Source: Cruorifilaria tuberocauda
Taxonomy: Eukaryota; Nematoda; Chromadorea; Rhabditida; Onchocercidae
Assembly: GCA_013365365.1 (NCBI GenBank)
Contig: JABVXU010000449.1
Span: forward strand, 1-44,082
Reading direction: 5' to 3'
DNA length: 44,082 nucleotides
Numbering within the stretch: position 1 is the stretch's first letter; every line of letters begins with the position of its first letter. Both the position numbers and the translations under genes were made by a program. The notes beneath the pieces are model-generated. The model ran no database searches. It saw nothing but the letters and a program-made list of their open reading frames with translations, and had not been told where the DNA came from. Below, one piece after another: positions 12,174 to 25,970 of the stretch.

Positions 12174-12726
12174 ATCATAACTGTCAATAACGCAGAATGT
12201 TAATTCCTTTCTCATTTTAATTCCATCATATCATGTCATTTATCTTCATTTAAATTTAAATTTTAAATGATAAAATTTGAGAAGTGATAACCAATTATTG
12301 AAATCTTTAATTAATGTGTAATTAATTATTATTATCATCAATTCTATATAATTTAAACTAACATTGTTATGTGATATGGAAGAATGATTTTATCATATTT
12401 TTCATGAAGGAATATGGACGAAGAATTTATTTTTCTTTTTAAATTTTAAATTATAGAATTTAATATCAGAAATGCTTTAAAGGTTATACAATTAATCATT
12501 ATCATAAATTGTTTATATTTGAAATTAATATGATATGGAAGAAACATATGTGAATAATTTATGATAATTAATTAAAAAACACACAAAAAATTAATTAAGT
12601 AAATTAGCATATATAGTAATAATTTCATTTTTCATTTTTATTACAGCTTTTTAAGTTGAAATTTAATGATTTCAAAAAATTCCCTTTTTCTTGCTTATAA
12701 TTTTAATGATAACAAAATATCTTTAG

Positions 12727-15279
12727 CGCGGAACGTGTACTTAAACGTGAAATATTCCGTGGAATTATTCCTACTTCTATAATTAATGAATTTAACGATT
12801 TTAAACAAAGAATTATGCAAATTATCGACAGCAAAGTAATTTTTTTTATTTTTCTACTTGTGAATTACTTACTGTTTTAAGGAGATAGAGAGAGAGAGAG
12901 AGAGAGAGAAGGAGGGAGAAAGATAGAGAAAAAGGAGTATAGATTTATATTTAGAATGTTCATTAAATTTTCTCTTTAAAAATGGATTATTGCTTTTCGA
13001 TTATTCACAAGAAAAAAAATAATTCGAAATACAATATTTTTGTAAGATTAGGTAATCTTTATGAAAAAAAAGAGAAATAAATTGATAATTATTAAAATAT
13101 AATTTTGAAAGTAGTTAGCATGAATAAGTGAATAGTCAAATCAAATAAGTAATCAGTAATAATATCATCAAATAAGTATAATCAACAGTAATCAATAAAT
13201 TAATTAAATTTATAAAAAACGATTAATTATTATTATAATAAGGTTTCCAGTCAAAAAGTAAATGAATTTACCGGAAAGTTACATGACTTACGCGTTGCCC
13301 TCAATGAATTCCGAGCAATTTGCATATTTATTACTCAGTGTGAAAAATTATGTGGTGAATTGGAAGGTGAACGTCGATCACATGCTGATGAATTACGACA
13401 AATTAATCAGGTATATCAATTTTAATTTTAATTTTAAATTAAATTTCATATTTTCCCTTCCATATAAATGATAAATGATGATACAAAAAAACATGGTAAG
13501 CTTATTTTCTCTTTCAAAAGTAAATTTCTTTTCGTATTTTCAATGTAAAATGAAATTCGTTGCTGAAATAGAATAAAATTTTAATTTGAAATATAACAAA
13601 ATATTAAATTTATATAAATAAATTCAAATTTTTAAGATTTCTCATAATTAATATTAAAGATATTAAAAAATTTTCTTTTACTTCCAATTTTCTCAAGAAT
13701 ATTTCCAAAAATTTATTATTAAAACAAACTCTCAGATTTGTTACTCATTTATGATTACTGAATTTCATCAGACTAATTCATTTAATTTTACAATTTATTT
13801 CAAAAAGAAAATTTTTAAATCAATTTTACGAAATGCTACTATTCTTTTTAGGATATAAATCATTTGGAAGATACTTTTAAAAGTTTAAAAAATGGAAATG
13901 ATACTAAAAAAGAAAGTATTACGCAGAAATATCGTGAAATTGAGCGTGATTTAAATCGTACGAATGAAATTTTATGCGAAAGCGGTATTCCAGAAGCGGA
14001 TTTGCTAACAAGTGAAATACTTTTCCCGTCGCAATTTGATGAGTAAGGGATATATAAATTTTTTTATGTGAATATATAATTGATGAAGAAAAAGTTCTGT
14101 TTTTTTGAAGAATTTAAAATTCTTATATTCATTAAGAAGTAAGTTACTGTAAAAATTATTAGTGATTTTTTTCTTCAATAAATTTATCTTCTTTTTTCAG
14201 AGTAATCGATAATAATCCAAGAAATCATTTAGCTTTAACAACACCGCTGGTATTAAATCAATTATCACATCTTTCATTCCTAGAAATGCTAAATCGACAT
14301 CGGAATCATCTTCTGGAAACTTCTGATCGAATTTTATGTACGCCTGGTGGCGTATCAGCCACAGCTAATGCTTCTATAACGAATATTATGTCGGCCATAA
14401 GTGAACCAGCAAAAATGAAAGTAAGTGATTCGATTTCCAGTTTAGCTGCTTTCAGCAAAGTGAGTAATTCTTGTTTTCAGTTAAAATGGTTTTGAAAAAC
14501 TAAGTAATTCTTATTTGAACCTAAAATGCTTTTAGGAAGATAATTTAATTAAAGTTGTAAATGCCTTCAGGAAGTTTACATTTCCTCTTTTTAAATCCAG
14601 GCAATTTTAAATAACTTTAAGATGATAAAGTATCTAAATTCTTAAATTTGAGCAAAAATTTGAAATTATATTAATAGGATTGAAGTGCTCAACCTGATCT
14701 AATCATACATAGTAAAAAACGGCAAAAGATAATCGATCACTTATTCTGATAATCAGAATTCCAGTAATTAATCATTGCAAAATGACATATTTATCAATTA
14801 TAAAGTAAAATTAAATTAAGTTGAATTAAATTTGCTTTGTTATTGTTCAAGTTAAATTTCTTAGAATAATTTCACTATTATCTAAATAACTAAAATTAAA
14901 TTCGGCATTATTTATTCCATAACTTTTAAAGAAATTATCATATCATTGAATTACCATATTATTTGAAGAAAATCGCTTTCAAAAATATTTAATATTTCAC
15001 TTAATATCATTTTTACAAAAATGTTTAAATTTTCAGTAAATTAATCATTTAATTAGGCATTTCCTCTTGCAAAAATTATACGCTTTCCATATCAGTTCAT
15101 ATGAAAATTCAATTTTAGGCCATTTCCTTTTCCCTTTTTTGTTCGAAAATGAATGAATGAATAATTTGCAGAAATGTCAATCCTGTGAACAACTTATCCA
15201 TCGAAATGCTCCTATATGTCCACGCTGTAAGGCGAAAAGTCGATCGAAATATTCAAAAAGATCGAGAAAATTGGAGTGA
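12727..15279 (+). CDS. ZC4H2 paralogue, copy B (5' end not found)
   Basis: A tandem, diverged duplicate of copy A on the same strand. Visible exons: 12727-12835, 13243-13410, 13852-14042, 14201-14420 and 15172-15279. The third is 191 nt, exactly as in copy A, and the later intron phases (0, 2, 0) are the same. The coiled-coil region includes INEFNDFKQRIMQIIDSK and SITQKYREIERDLNRTNEI. The C-terminal finger is intact as [19 protein letters not shown], followed by AKSRSKYSKRSRKLE and TGA. The linker differs from that of copy A. The exon at 12727 is entered in phase 2 and has no start codon, so an upstream exon is missing. Alternatively the in-frame ATG in RIMQIID could be the start, losing homologous residues. 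The acceptor before 13243 (ATAAG) is weak; the better-looking TTTCCAG seven bases on does not keep the frame. Confidence 0.85.
12884..12909. repeat. GA microsatellite in an intron of ZC4H2 copy B
   Basis: A run of about 13 GA units between the first two visible exons. Confidence 0.9.
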
Positions 15280-16707
15280 TAAGTTTAAAATATTGCTGAT
15301 TTGTTTACTTTACCGTATTTAAATTTCAAAATGTACCGGTTTTTCGACAGTATTTATCTTATTCTAAGATGAATGTAAGTCCTCAATGCGTTAAATGGCA
15401 AGAAACCAGATCCCATTCGATGAAAGTATATCACGAAGTTAAAAATGGTAGTATAAATGGCATTTTAGTTGATAAAAGGTTTTCAGAATATAATTAACTC
15501 ATAACTCATAATTAACGACAATTTATAATTAATTGATTAATTGTACAGTGGAAGAAGATAATCTCTGAGATGGTTTACTGGATATGAAAGCTAGTTATAA
15601 TCTTGAATTATTGCCGCTTTCGATATATACATTTTATATTTGAGATAAATGATAAAGTGATCAAGTAACCTTTGACACGACAATATATAAATAGTATTGC
15701 ATGAATATTAATGCTTAATTTTATGATAAAATGTTAAAATGTGATCTCCAAATATCTATAATATCTTCAAAATTAATCTGATTTTGTTTGCCACATTCAA
15801 CTGATCAAACATGCGATTTACTGATTTTTTCTAATACTTCAATTCAAAAAAAAGAAATTTTTGTTTTAAATCTCAGTCTCCATTGATTGTTTCTTAATCG
15901 ATTTCTGATTACTTTTATGTGTGGTAAAACAGTTTATCATTTGAACGATTATTGATAAAAATAAATTACATAAATTTATAATTACATCAAATTTATTGCA
16001 GTAATAATAAAGTTTTCCAGAATCAAAAATCAAATTAACACCTCAAAAGCTTGCAAGCTATCATTTATTACTGTTGCTGCTCTTTGTTGATGTTTGACTT
16101 CGACTTGGCATAACCGACTAATAATTTAAGTGTAGAGATATGATTGTTTGTTACTTAGAAGAAGTAAAATAGTAGTAGTAAAAACACGTTTACCGTAACC
16201 GAAACTATTAATATCATATTACTATAAGTGATGCTATTAATGTACAGTTTGAAGCTAATATCAGATATAACTCCATATAAATGTCTCCTCACTATTATAC
16301 GTTTATAAAAACGAATTTGATATTAATCTTTAATATGAATATCTATTCCGTGATGCTGTAACCCTCAAAATTAAAACTTACAGTATCTATTCTACGATAC
16401 TGTATTCTACAATACCCTTGACATTAAAACTTATAAATGAATATTTTACTATTCCGACCTAAATATATATATATATATCTTCAGTGATCCTATTGAAAGA
16501 TATCATGATACCTTAACAAAAGCAACAAGATACGAGTATGCTGAGGAGAGATAATCATAACTTGGTGATCGAGCGGTTGTTGCATCGGAAGTTCGTGCAC
16601 AACATATCGAAGCACTCTAAAAGCAAAAAGGTGCAGTAAAGCTGTGCATTCAGAAAATGAATTTTACAGCTGTGGTATTAAATTTAGAAATAAATCTCAA
16701 GAATGAA
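15280..16707. other. Convergent intergenic region
   Basis: About 1.4 kb between the 3' ends of ZC4H2 copy B (plus) and the unidentified gene (minus). AT-rich, with a short TA run near 16460. No coding frame or RNA gene was recognised. Confidence 0.5.
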
Positions 16708-19378
16708 TTACAGACATGAATTTCCCTGCAGTAAGTGCAGATTGGTATGTCTAATTTCATTAAAGAATTTTATTTTCAAGATTTGAAATTTTAACAAAAA
16801 TCTTCCTCGAAAACATACCCTACTTTCCATGGATTGTAATGATTGATCACTTGCTGATAAATAATCATTCAAATCTTCTGTCTGAAACATTTCCTATTAT
16901 TCCAAATTTCAAATTGCAAAAAAAAGAATAGAGGAATTGAATTCATTGGTTTCTATCATTCTCATTATAAGTATACCTTCCTGGCTTCTTTGCTACAAAT
17001 AAGTTTATGTGGAAAAAATAATAAATTCAAATTATTAATACCAAATATCAATTATTAAATATTAAATGCCAAAATTTTTGTTATTTGAATTTGCTAACAG
17101 TTTGCATTACTAACATTCTTGATAAAACATGAAATGATAGTTATGCAAACTTTCGTACTACATGATCATGTATTAAAATAACATACTCGTAAAAGGTCAT
17201 CAAAACGCCAACGTTTTCTTGCGATCGGAAATGGTATTATTGCTTCTTGTTGAAGACGAGCAGCTTGCATGTGTAGATCATGATAGATTGGTGCTAATTC
17301 GATGTGCAACCTGGGATATAAATCGCGTCGTGATAATTTCATTATCACCTCGATATCATCCCGAGGACTGGCGAAGAAATTCTCCACCACTTCATTTATA
17401 CACTGTAATTAATAATTGAATCGAAAGGAAATAATAATGAATGAATTAGATATAAATTATGCGACAACAATTTAAGTAATTGGTATAACTGCCGGATGGT
17501 TAGGTATTGGTTAAATAAATTACGTTGTATTTTAATTTAGAGTTTTTGGTACTCATAATGCTACTACTCATAAGGATTACTGCTAGCAGTGAAAAGAAAT
17601 AAATTTGAGTTCATATGTGGATGATACATTTTTAATGTACTACAGACTTTTATTGCGTATATACTTTAATTATTTTAATTACTTTTCAATTTTTGATTTC
17701 CTACCCTCTTTTCTACAAACTCTCACTGTTAACGATGAATTATTTGAAACGGAAGTGACTTTTCGTTCAAATTCGGAATTCTATCAAAATTTGATCATTG
17801 ATCTTCTCAGCTTTCTTGAAACCCATTATGCGAAAATTTTTATAACAACTTTATGTAATTAATTTCAGATTCTATAGAAATTTTATTTTTCTATACCTTT
17901 TTGGTTAGGATAGTTTCGTATAGTCCCCATAATGGTGTAGCTGGAATTGCTTTTTGTTCCCTCAATGATTCTTCCGATTCGTTCATCCAACGATTTAATT
18001 CGCTATCACTGATAACTCGCATCTTTGCTATGCTTGAATCATTATCCAGTAACTGTCTCATCACCACTTTATGTAATTCATTATCGGTATTTTTTATCTG
18101 TAGATTAATTTTAATAGTTCGATTGCAAAGTAAGTTAATTTGTACTCTCAAAATTTACTCAAAAGTTGCAACTTTTTATGAAATTACTAGATTCAATTAA
18201 AATTTCACCAAAATTTTATGAAGAATTTCTCATGAATTTCTTATTTATACGTATATTATATAAATACGCTTTAATCCAATATAAGTAATATTCTGAACAT
18301 TTTTGAGTGAATTCGAGAATTTCCGTTTTACTTATTAAAATTGGGAACAATGGGTATATGATTTCCTACGAACAAGCCTACATATTTGCTGTTATTCTTG
18401 GCTTTTTCCATTGATTCCTTATTCATTGATTGGATAGAATCGTATGAAACAGTTCCAGAACTTTGTGAATATGTTCCAATCACATCGGCGTCATAAACTT
18501 GCATATCGTTTATATTCGTTATCATTACATTACTTTTACTGACCTCCTTTTCTGGCTTTATCAATGATTTCTTCGTTGTTGCTATCATTTGTGGCATTTT
18601 CGTTGTTTCTTCTCTTTCTTCCTGCAAATATTTCTTCGATCAAAAAAAAATTTTTTTTGAAAAATAAAAATCATTATATCACCAAAAAAAAAACTTTTTT
18701 CTCTAAAAATATGAAAAAAAAATTTATTGAATTATTTAACTTTGTGAGTCTAAAATTTGCATAATTTTCAGTTATAAAATGAAGAGCTACTAGTGATCTG
18801 CCGTATACTTTAATCATATTTAATCCTAAAAACAAATAACTAGAAATTATTTTCGTTAAACTTATCAAAGTATGCAATTAGAATTTTTCTTTTCATGTTC
18901 AAAATAAAAATTTAAATTACTCCACTAACTGAATTTTTCAAACCTTGTAAGTGATAATTTTTCATAAAAAACAATTATTTAAAATAATTTCATTTACGAT
19001 CAGATCAGATATTTTAGAATCAACAATTAAGTCTGAAAGTTTAATAAATAAATTGATTTCAAATGGACTGTTTTAAAAATTAAATTCAAATAGAAACAAG
19101 CATAGGCTTAAAAAAATCTTCCGAAAATACTGTTTTCTCGATATTCCATATTCAAGTATGATTTAGCTATGCTAATTCGAAAGAATCCATTCATCGATTA
19201 ATTCCTATAACTGCAGGGAGAAAAAAAAGCATCTTACCGGAATATTACTCGATGGTTGATTTTCAAAACATTCCGGTGTAGCATATAATTCCGTCCGCAT
19301 AGCAGAAGTTAAATTTGCCGTTGGCTTTTCCGGTATCAATACCGTGACAGCATTTTTCTTCTTTCTTGACTTTGACAT
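16708..19378 (-). CDS. Unidentified nematode protein, six-exon model (about 300 aa)
   Basis: Exons on the minus strand: 19378-19238 (start MSKSRKKKNAVTVLIPEKP), 18621-about 18370, 18097-17897, 17402-17187, 16881-16819 and 16725-16708 (ends GNSCL). Almost all junctions are phase 0 with good sites (GTAAG, GTATAG, GTATGT; TTTGCAG, CTACAG, TTACAG). The N-terminal half is polar and probably disordered. The second half looks folded and helical: SDSELNRWMNESEESLRE, ATPLWGLYETILTKK, then CINEVVENFFASPRDDIEVI and LSRRDLYPRLHIELAPIYHD. No signal peptide or membrane segment is visible and no known family was recognised. The 3' end of exon 2 is uncertain: GTAGGC after 18382, GTAGGA after 18370, or GTAAAA after 18332 with an upstream acceptor for exon 3. 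The gene is convergent with ZC4H2 copy B. Confidence 0.75.
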
Positions 19379-21508
19379 TTAAATTAGCTTCGTATTCTTC
19401 TCCTAAACAGAACGAAGAAATAATAAAAGAGAAACGAAAATAAAACCGGATACTTTAAGCATAAAATGCTTCCGGCCGATTAAAGAAATATTTGCAAATG
19501 TATTTACCTTCAACAAAAAATACGAAAGAATGAAATAATGAAAATAGGCAATCTCACACTTTTATATCTTCTTATTTTATTGACTGAATAATAGATATTT
19601 GCATAATTTAATCATTTTAAACAAAATTACTTTTTGCCTTCAATTTTACAAATATTTTGTCAATCAATCTGATATACTTTAAAAACGATAAGTTATTTGT
19701 GTATGTGTTTGTGTTTGTAATAAATTTTGATAATAAATGTTAAAATATGAATTAAAGATTTTTCGTCAATTCATTTAATCGATAAAAGCTATGAAATTCA
19801 TTTTATCGCAATCATGCCATTTTTATAAATAAAAAATCATTATTTTCGGAAAAGTTTTTTGAAATTTATAATATTTATTAAAGAAAACGAAAAATAAAAT
19901 ATTCCAATTGATTAAGATATAAATTGATTGAAATAAAAAAAAGATGAATTCAATTGATAAATAACTTACCTATCATCTTTACTCTTATCATCTTCCTATC
20001 GTATACGATACCATCAACAATTCTTGAACAGACAATCATTAATAAACGAATACCAACTATTTCAACAGTATGATAATAAATTACGGTAAGATAAGGAAGA
20101 AAGAAAAAGGAAGCAAGAGAAAGATAGAAAGAGGAAGAGAGGGAGAGATCTGAGAATATAAACAGCTAATTTTTTTTCCATTTTTCTCTTACTTATTTTA
20201 AAAGTCTCTTTTTACCTCTCCTTCTCTCTTTCCCTTTCTCTCTTCATTTCTCTCCTATACACGTCAATAATATTTTCTTTCAATATCTCAAAATTTTTGA
20301 CCTTATCTTTTATCATTAATATCATTGCTTTCTCTCTTCTTTCTCGTCCTCTTTCTTGATAAAATTGATAATTTATTATTTTCAAATTGAAACTTATCAC
20401 TGATAACAATCAAAATTCTCCTCATATCAACATTATTGATCATTTTAATACTTTTTTATCATTTATTAACGCAAATAAATCATTTCCGTTTCTTTCTTTC
20501 TATTCTATTTTGATCTTTGATCGTTTGAAATTGTAAAATTGAAAATTCTTTTCAGAAAAAAAACTTTATTAAAGATGAACCGCATTTCTCCATGAATTTT
20601 TAGCATCATCGTATCGAATTACAAAATTCTCAGGTATTTTTATATTTAATCATTTGAAAAAATTCTGGTTATTTTCTAATTCAAGAAGAAATTTCAAACT
20701 ATCATTACATTTCAATTTGCATGTTAATTAATTATATGATTTTATATTTAAATTTTACCTGTGTTTTATGCCACCAATTCATCATATTATCATTCAATTT
20801 TCATTTCAAAAAAAGAAAATTCAAAATAACAACACATTTCTTCGCCATTTCATTATTTCATTAAATAAAAAAACATAAAAGTGAAATAGTTGATAGGTTT
20901 ACATTTTAATTATATACTATTGTTAATTAAAATCTTAATTACTGCCAATTAAAATCCTGATTATTAAAAATTGAAATTATTTTTGCTAAAAATTTTATTA
21001 AAAATTCTTCAATTCGATATAAATTTATTTTCAGAATTAATCCTTTAAAGAATACAAAATGCAATAAAAAACAAAGAAAAAGCATTTCCTTTAATTTAAA
21101 AAAAAAAAGAAAATAGAGCAATTTTTAAATGATATTTTCATCTTTCCTCTCTCTCTCTCTTAAAAATAAAACCAAATGAAATTCTTTCTTTCCTACTATC
21201 TTTTTTTGCTTTTAATGTGCTTATTATCTTTCCCGATAATAAGCTGAAATTGAAGTGAAAGATTGTGATGATAATGGATGGAGAGGATCGATGGACTGAT
21301 GAAAAGGCTTGTCTGAATGAATGAAATTTTAGTTTGTATTGAATGGTGACAGGATGTGCCCCTGATACCCGCCCGACCCGATCCGGCACGTCTCGTCTCT
21401 TCTCGTCTCATCCTCTCCTCATCTCTTGATGAAGAAAATCCAATTTTTTTCCTTTTTCCTTTTTTCCCCACTTCTAAAATCTTTTCGTACCCAGTAGTAA
21501 CACCATTC

Positions 21509-21569
21509 CGTATCAAGTTGTACCGCGTCGAGGATATATCATTATGATCTCGTATCAGGTTGTACCGCG
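21509..21569. repeat. 19-base direct repeat, CGTATCARGTTGTACCGCG
   Basis: Two copies, at 21509-21527 and 21551-21569, differ at one base and start 42 bases apart, about four helical turns. They sit in a locally GC-richer patch. They could be paired protein-binding sites or a small repeat relic; nothing further can be shown. Confidence 0.6.
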
Positions 21570-23950
21570 GGGTCAATTTTTCCGAAATTTCTACAGTTAC
21601 GTATGAGTATGCGTATTCATATGTTTTTTCTTCCTTTTATTATATTTCTTTTCCTTGAATTAGTAATGTTGAAGAAAAAAATGATAAAGAGAGATAATTT
21701 TGAAAAGGGATTTTTTTGGTTTACTGAAAATTAAACAATAATTATTCATTCACATCTTTTATTCGTTTCGTTATTCCGGTAAATTTAATTCCAAAATGAT
21801 AATATTATAATTTAAATTCTATCATCTAAAAATAATCACATTTCCATATTCTCTGTAATAACTATTATAAAAATAAATATGGTATTTGGTGAATATGGTA
21901 TGATGTGGTAATATAGTATTTTATTTCGTTGAACAAATTTTACTGAATGATAAGATACGATTGATTAATTGATTGAAAACAATTGAAAAAATATATCCAC
22001 AAGTAATTTTTCAAAATTGAATCTTTACTACTCGTCCGAAAATTTTTTCTATGGAAGAAAAAAAAAGTTTGATGAAAAGCGATATCAATTATCTGTCTGT
22101 TAAAATTGAATTTAGGATACTTTTATTCGATTTTTAAAATAGACAGATTTTTTTCATTTTGAATTATAAATTTATAATCACAAATACCAAATCAAATAAG
22201 TTAATATTTCTAGCAGAAATGCTAATATTCCTTCGAAGGATTTCAGCAAATTCTAATATTTCCATATATTCCTAATGAAAAGTAAAACAATAACAATTAA
22301 AAATATGAAAACGAAATTTTATCAGTTAAAAAAAAACAAACAAACTATAAAATTGATGTGATTCCTAAGTTCGAATATTTCAACATTTTCTGATCGATAT
22401 TTATCAGAGAATCCAATCTTATCTTTCTTCTTTTGATATCAACGAATGCATGATGAAAAGCCATCCTCTAAAAAGCAATAAAGTGTTAAATCATTGGATT
22501 GTTGGCAATAATCAACAACATATTTAATATATTTTTATCATAATTCTTAGTATTATCAAGTCTTAATCCAAATACAATAATTACAGTCCTTCGAAAAGAA
22601 CTGTCGAAAATCTTGAGAAATCAAAAATTCTTAGTTTTTGATTTATAATATTTCTCACATAATTAAAATAAATAATTAAACTAACAAATCTTATTGAAAT
22701 TTGTGAAATTTATTATATGAATTATTATGATTCTTATTTTTATGATATGATTTCCAATCTTATGATTCTATCAAATTTCAAATTGCTTTCGGAACTTTCA
22801 TGACAAGAAAGTATCATTTTAAACAATGAAAATATTATGCAAAATTCATATTGATGCTAAAAAACTGACAAATTTGCACTTTATTGCGATTTAAAATGAA
22901 AACTATCGGAAAATTCTTTTTTTTAAAGGTGAGAAAAAAAAAGATAATAAATTTTTCATGCCCGGAAAAAAAAGGAAATAGCTGCCCAATTGTTTATCAT
23001 CAATGAAAAATTGCAAATAATTTTTTTGTTTCAAAAGAAAAAACGAAAACGACAAAAAGAAAAAAAACTAAACTTACTTTTTAACCAAATCTTTGTCTTT
23101 TTAAAAATTCATTTCTCATTTCTACTCTTTACTTATATACTACAAGTTTACAAAATATTTTGATTCTTTTCATCTATGAATTGAAATAGTAACAATATGC
23201 AATCATTGAATTTTCATAATAACTGACTGATGTCGTCCAGTTTAGAAAAAAAAGATTTAACGATGTGCAGGAAAAAGTTTAAGCGGAAAAACCTTTATAA
23301 ACTTGTGAAAGGCTAATTTGCCTGGGCGAAGAGTGAAAAAAAAACAGAGAGAAACAAAAAGTTTAAAAGCTTGAAATATTAACTGTAATAACAAATATTA
23401 TAATATTGTAAAAATTTTTACAGTAATGATTCTTTATGCAATTATAAATACTAAAATTTACATTTTTATCGTTTACTACACTTGAATTTTCAACTTTTCT
23501 TCCTCTCTTTCTTTCTCTCTTCCATTTAATTTCATACATTTTAATCAAAATTCTCTCAAAAATTTTCAATTCTTTTGTTCATTTTAATTTTCTATATTAT
23601 ATTTATATTTGTATTTGATTTTTCAATTTTATTTTTCGATATTTTCACTCTCAAATTTCCACCTTTTTTATATATTACATATTTAATGAATACATGCCAA
23701 AGTCGCTAATTTAATTATATCAGTAATAAAAAAAATCTAATCAATAACAGTTTAATTTAAACTTTGAAATTTTGTTAGTTTAATTTAATTACAAAGAAAA
23801 ATTACACACAACAATAATACATGAATATTAAAATTTTTACTTTAAAAAAAAGCAAAGATTTAATTTGAATTATGTATTATAAAAGTACATAGTTCAATAT
23901 AAATACAATGATGACAAAAGATTAAAAATGAAAAACATTAAAAAAACAGA

Positions 23951-23961
23951 CGAAGAGAAAG

Positions 23962-23993
<32 letters not shown>

Positions 23994-23994
23994 A
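23951..23994. repeat. GA microsatellite
   Basis: A purine run dominated by GA repeats. Confidence 0.9.
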
Positions 23995-24136
23995 GTTAAG
24001 AATGATGATAATACATTATGTTTGATTTACTCTATTCATATTCCTCTCTCCTCCTCACTCGCCAACATATAAAATATTTCAAAAAAAAATTGGTGCCATG
24101 TTGTTCCAATAGCTTTTCCTCTCTTGTCTTATCTCG

Positions 24137-24177
24137 TCTAGACTAACTTAGACTAGACTAGACTAGACTAGACTAGT
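24137..24177. repeat. AGACT pentanucleotide tandem repeat
   Basis: Several copies of the five-base unit AGACT (TAGACTAGACTAGACTAGAC), ending at ACTAGTCT. Confidence 0.9.
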
Positions 24178-25836
24178 CTCAATCTTTATTACTATCACTA
24201 TCATTACCACATACCACAACTATTACAACTATCACACTATCACCACTATAATATTCAATTAATCATATCATTCATTATTATTTATAGATTTATGCCTTAT
24301 AATAATTTATTACATGAAATTCTCATTTTGATTCAACCATATTACTACACTATTTAGTAAATCTTTTAGCTCATTCATTTTAAATACTCTTAGATAATAT
24401 TATAGTGATAATTTATTACAATTATAAAACTATCATCAACATTTATATTACAATGATAATTTATTATGATTATAAAACTACGATTTACATATATATTACA
24501 GATAAAAATCATCATTTCCATTTTGTATATAAAATAAAGAAAACAAACAGAAGCATAGGGAATGTTTTTCATTTTAATAAATTTCAGGTTAGAATTTCCG
24601 TTTAAAATGTTTTTAGATATTTTAAATGTAAAAACCGAAACGGTAAAACGATAGATAAGATCCCTCTCAGATTCAAATTGATCTTTCTATCGAAGAACAG
24701 AAAGTTAGAGAGGAAAAAAAAACGTATGAAAAAGAAAAAAAGAAAAAGATATCACTGTGGTACTCGGTCCCCTCTTCTCTCTCTACCCTCTTCCTTCTCT
24801 GACCCAATTTGTCCACCTCCCCCTTATGTCGTTTCATCACTCTCTCTTTCATCAGTATCATCCTATTCGCTGTTGTCGCCGCCTTCCCTCGTCATTATCA
24901 ACATCGTCATTATCATCAATAGTTTTACCGGGGTTACTGTAATCCATCCATCGATTCAAAATTTTGCTAATTTCATCAGAAACAATTTATTTATTGTTTG
25001 TTATTGCTCTCTTGTTAATGAAACATTATCAAATGTCAACAACTATTTTACAAGAAAAGCATGAAACGTGAAATACATTCAGTAATAAGCGTAAAAACAG
25101 TATATTCTACAAAGAAGTAATTTCCAATTCATTAAATTTAATGGGAAACCTTTTTTGTTCATTGCAACTAATTAACTTACTTGTCTTTCATATTAGATAT
25201 CATCATATTATATCACTTTTCAATACAATACAATAATGATATAATAAATGTGAATGGGGAAGGTAAAATCATTGTATCAAATTTCTTTTATAATTGAACG
25301 AAGAAAAAAGAGAGTAAAACGGAATAAAATTTTTGCAACAGCAAAAATTTTATATTTTCCTAATGGAGAAAATGCAGCAATCAAAAAAAACATTCAATTA
25401 CTTCTCTTTTTCTTTTCTCCTTTTTCTTTCATGACTATTTTCATTTCATTTTAATAAATTTATTATTATCAATGTTAAGTAAAGAAAATGAATTTATAAA
25501 ATTTTTGCAATTCGAAAAGCTAAACATTTTCATTTATTACAATTGACAAAAACAAAATAGCAAAATAAAGAAAAACAAATAACAAATACAAATAATTTCT
25601 TTTCTTTTTCTTTAATACAAAAACAATAAAACATACAATTTAATTAATTATATATTTATATTTAATATTTCATTTAAATTCATTTACATATATGGATATA
25701 TATGAGTGTAGCGATGGGTGTGTGTGCGTGTATATATGTTTATGTGCACTATTAAAGGGACATTTTTCCATTCCTTTTCTTTTCTCTTTTTTTTGAAAAT
25801 TTTCATTCTCGATTTTTTATATCCTTACACCGAGAA

Positions 25837-25854
25837 CACATACACACACAGACC

Positions 25855-25897
<43 letters not shown>

Positions 25898-25970
25898 ACA
25901 TACACACACACATACACACATACACATACACATACACACATACACACACACGTACACACACGTACATACC
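25837..25970. repeat. CA microsatellite
   Basis: About 130 bases of CA repeats with TACACA and CGTACA interruptions. It gives His-Thr and Cys-Val pseudo-frames on the two strands. Confidence 0.95.

Larger units (their letters stand above)
10960..12726. other. Spacer between the two ZC4H2 copies
   Basis: AT-rich, about 1.8 kb, holding a CCAA tetranucleotide repeat and a long TG tract. The first coding exon of copy B should lie here, because the exon at 12727 needs two bases from an upstream exon, but no convincing candidate was found. An ATG at about 11835 (MADCDVPSG) has a possible donor, but in the wrong phase. Confidence 0.5.

Noticed and set aside
11829..12180. Open frames over the CCAA and TG repeats
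   Set aside because: Products of the microsatellites (Gln-Pro-Thr-Asn and Cys-Val runs).
24678..25064. 128-codon plus-strand open frame
   Set aside because: Low-complexity Lys/Ser composition from purine and pyrimidine runs, and no family resemblance.
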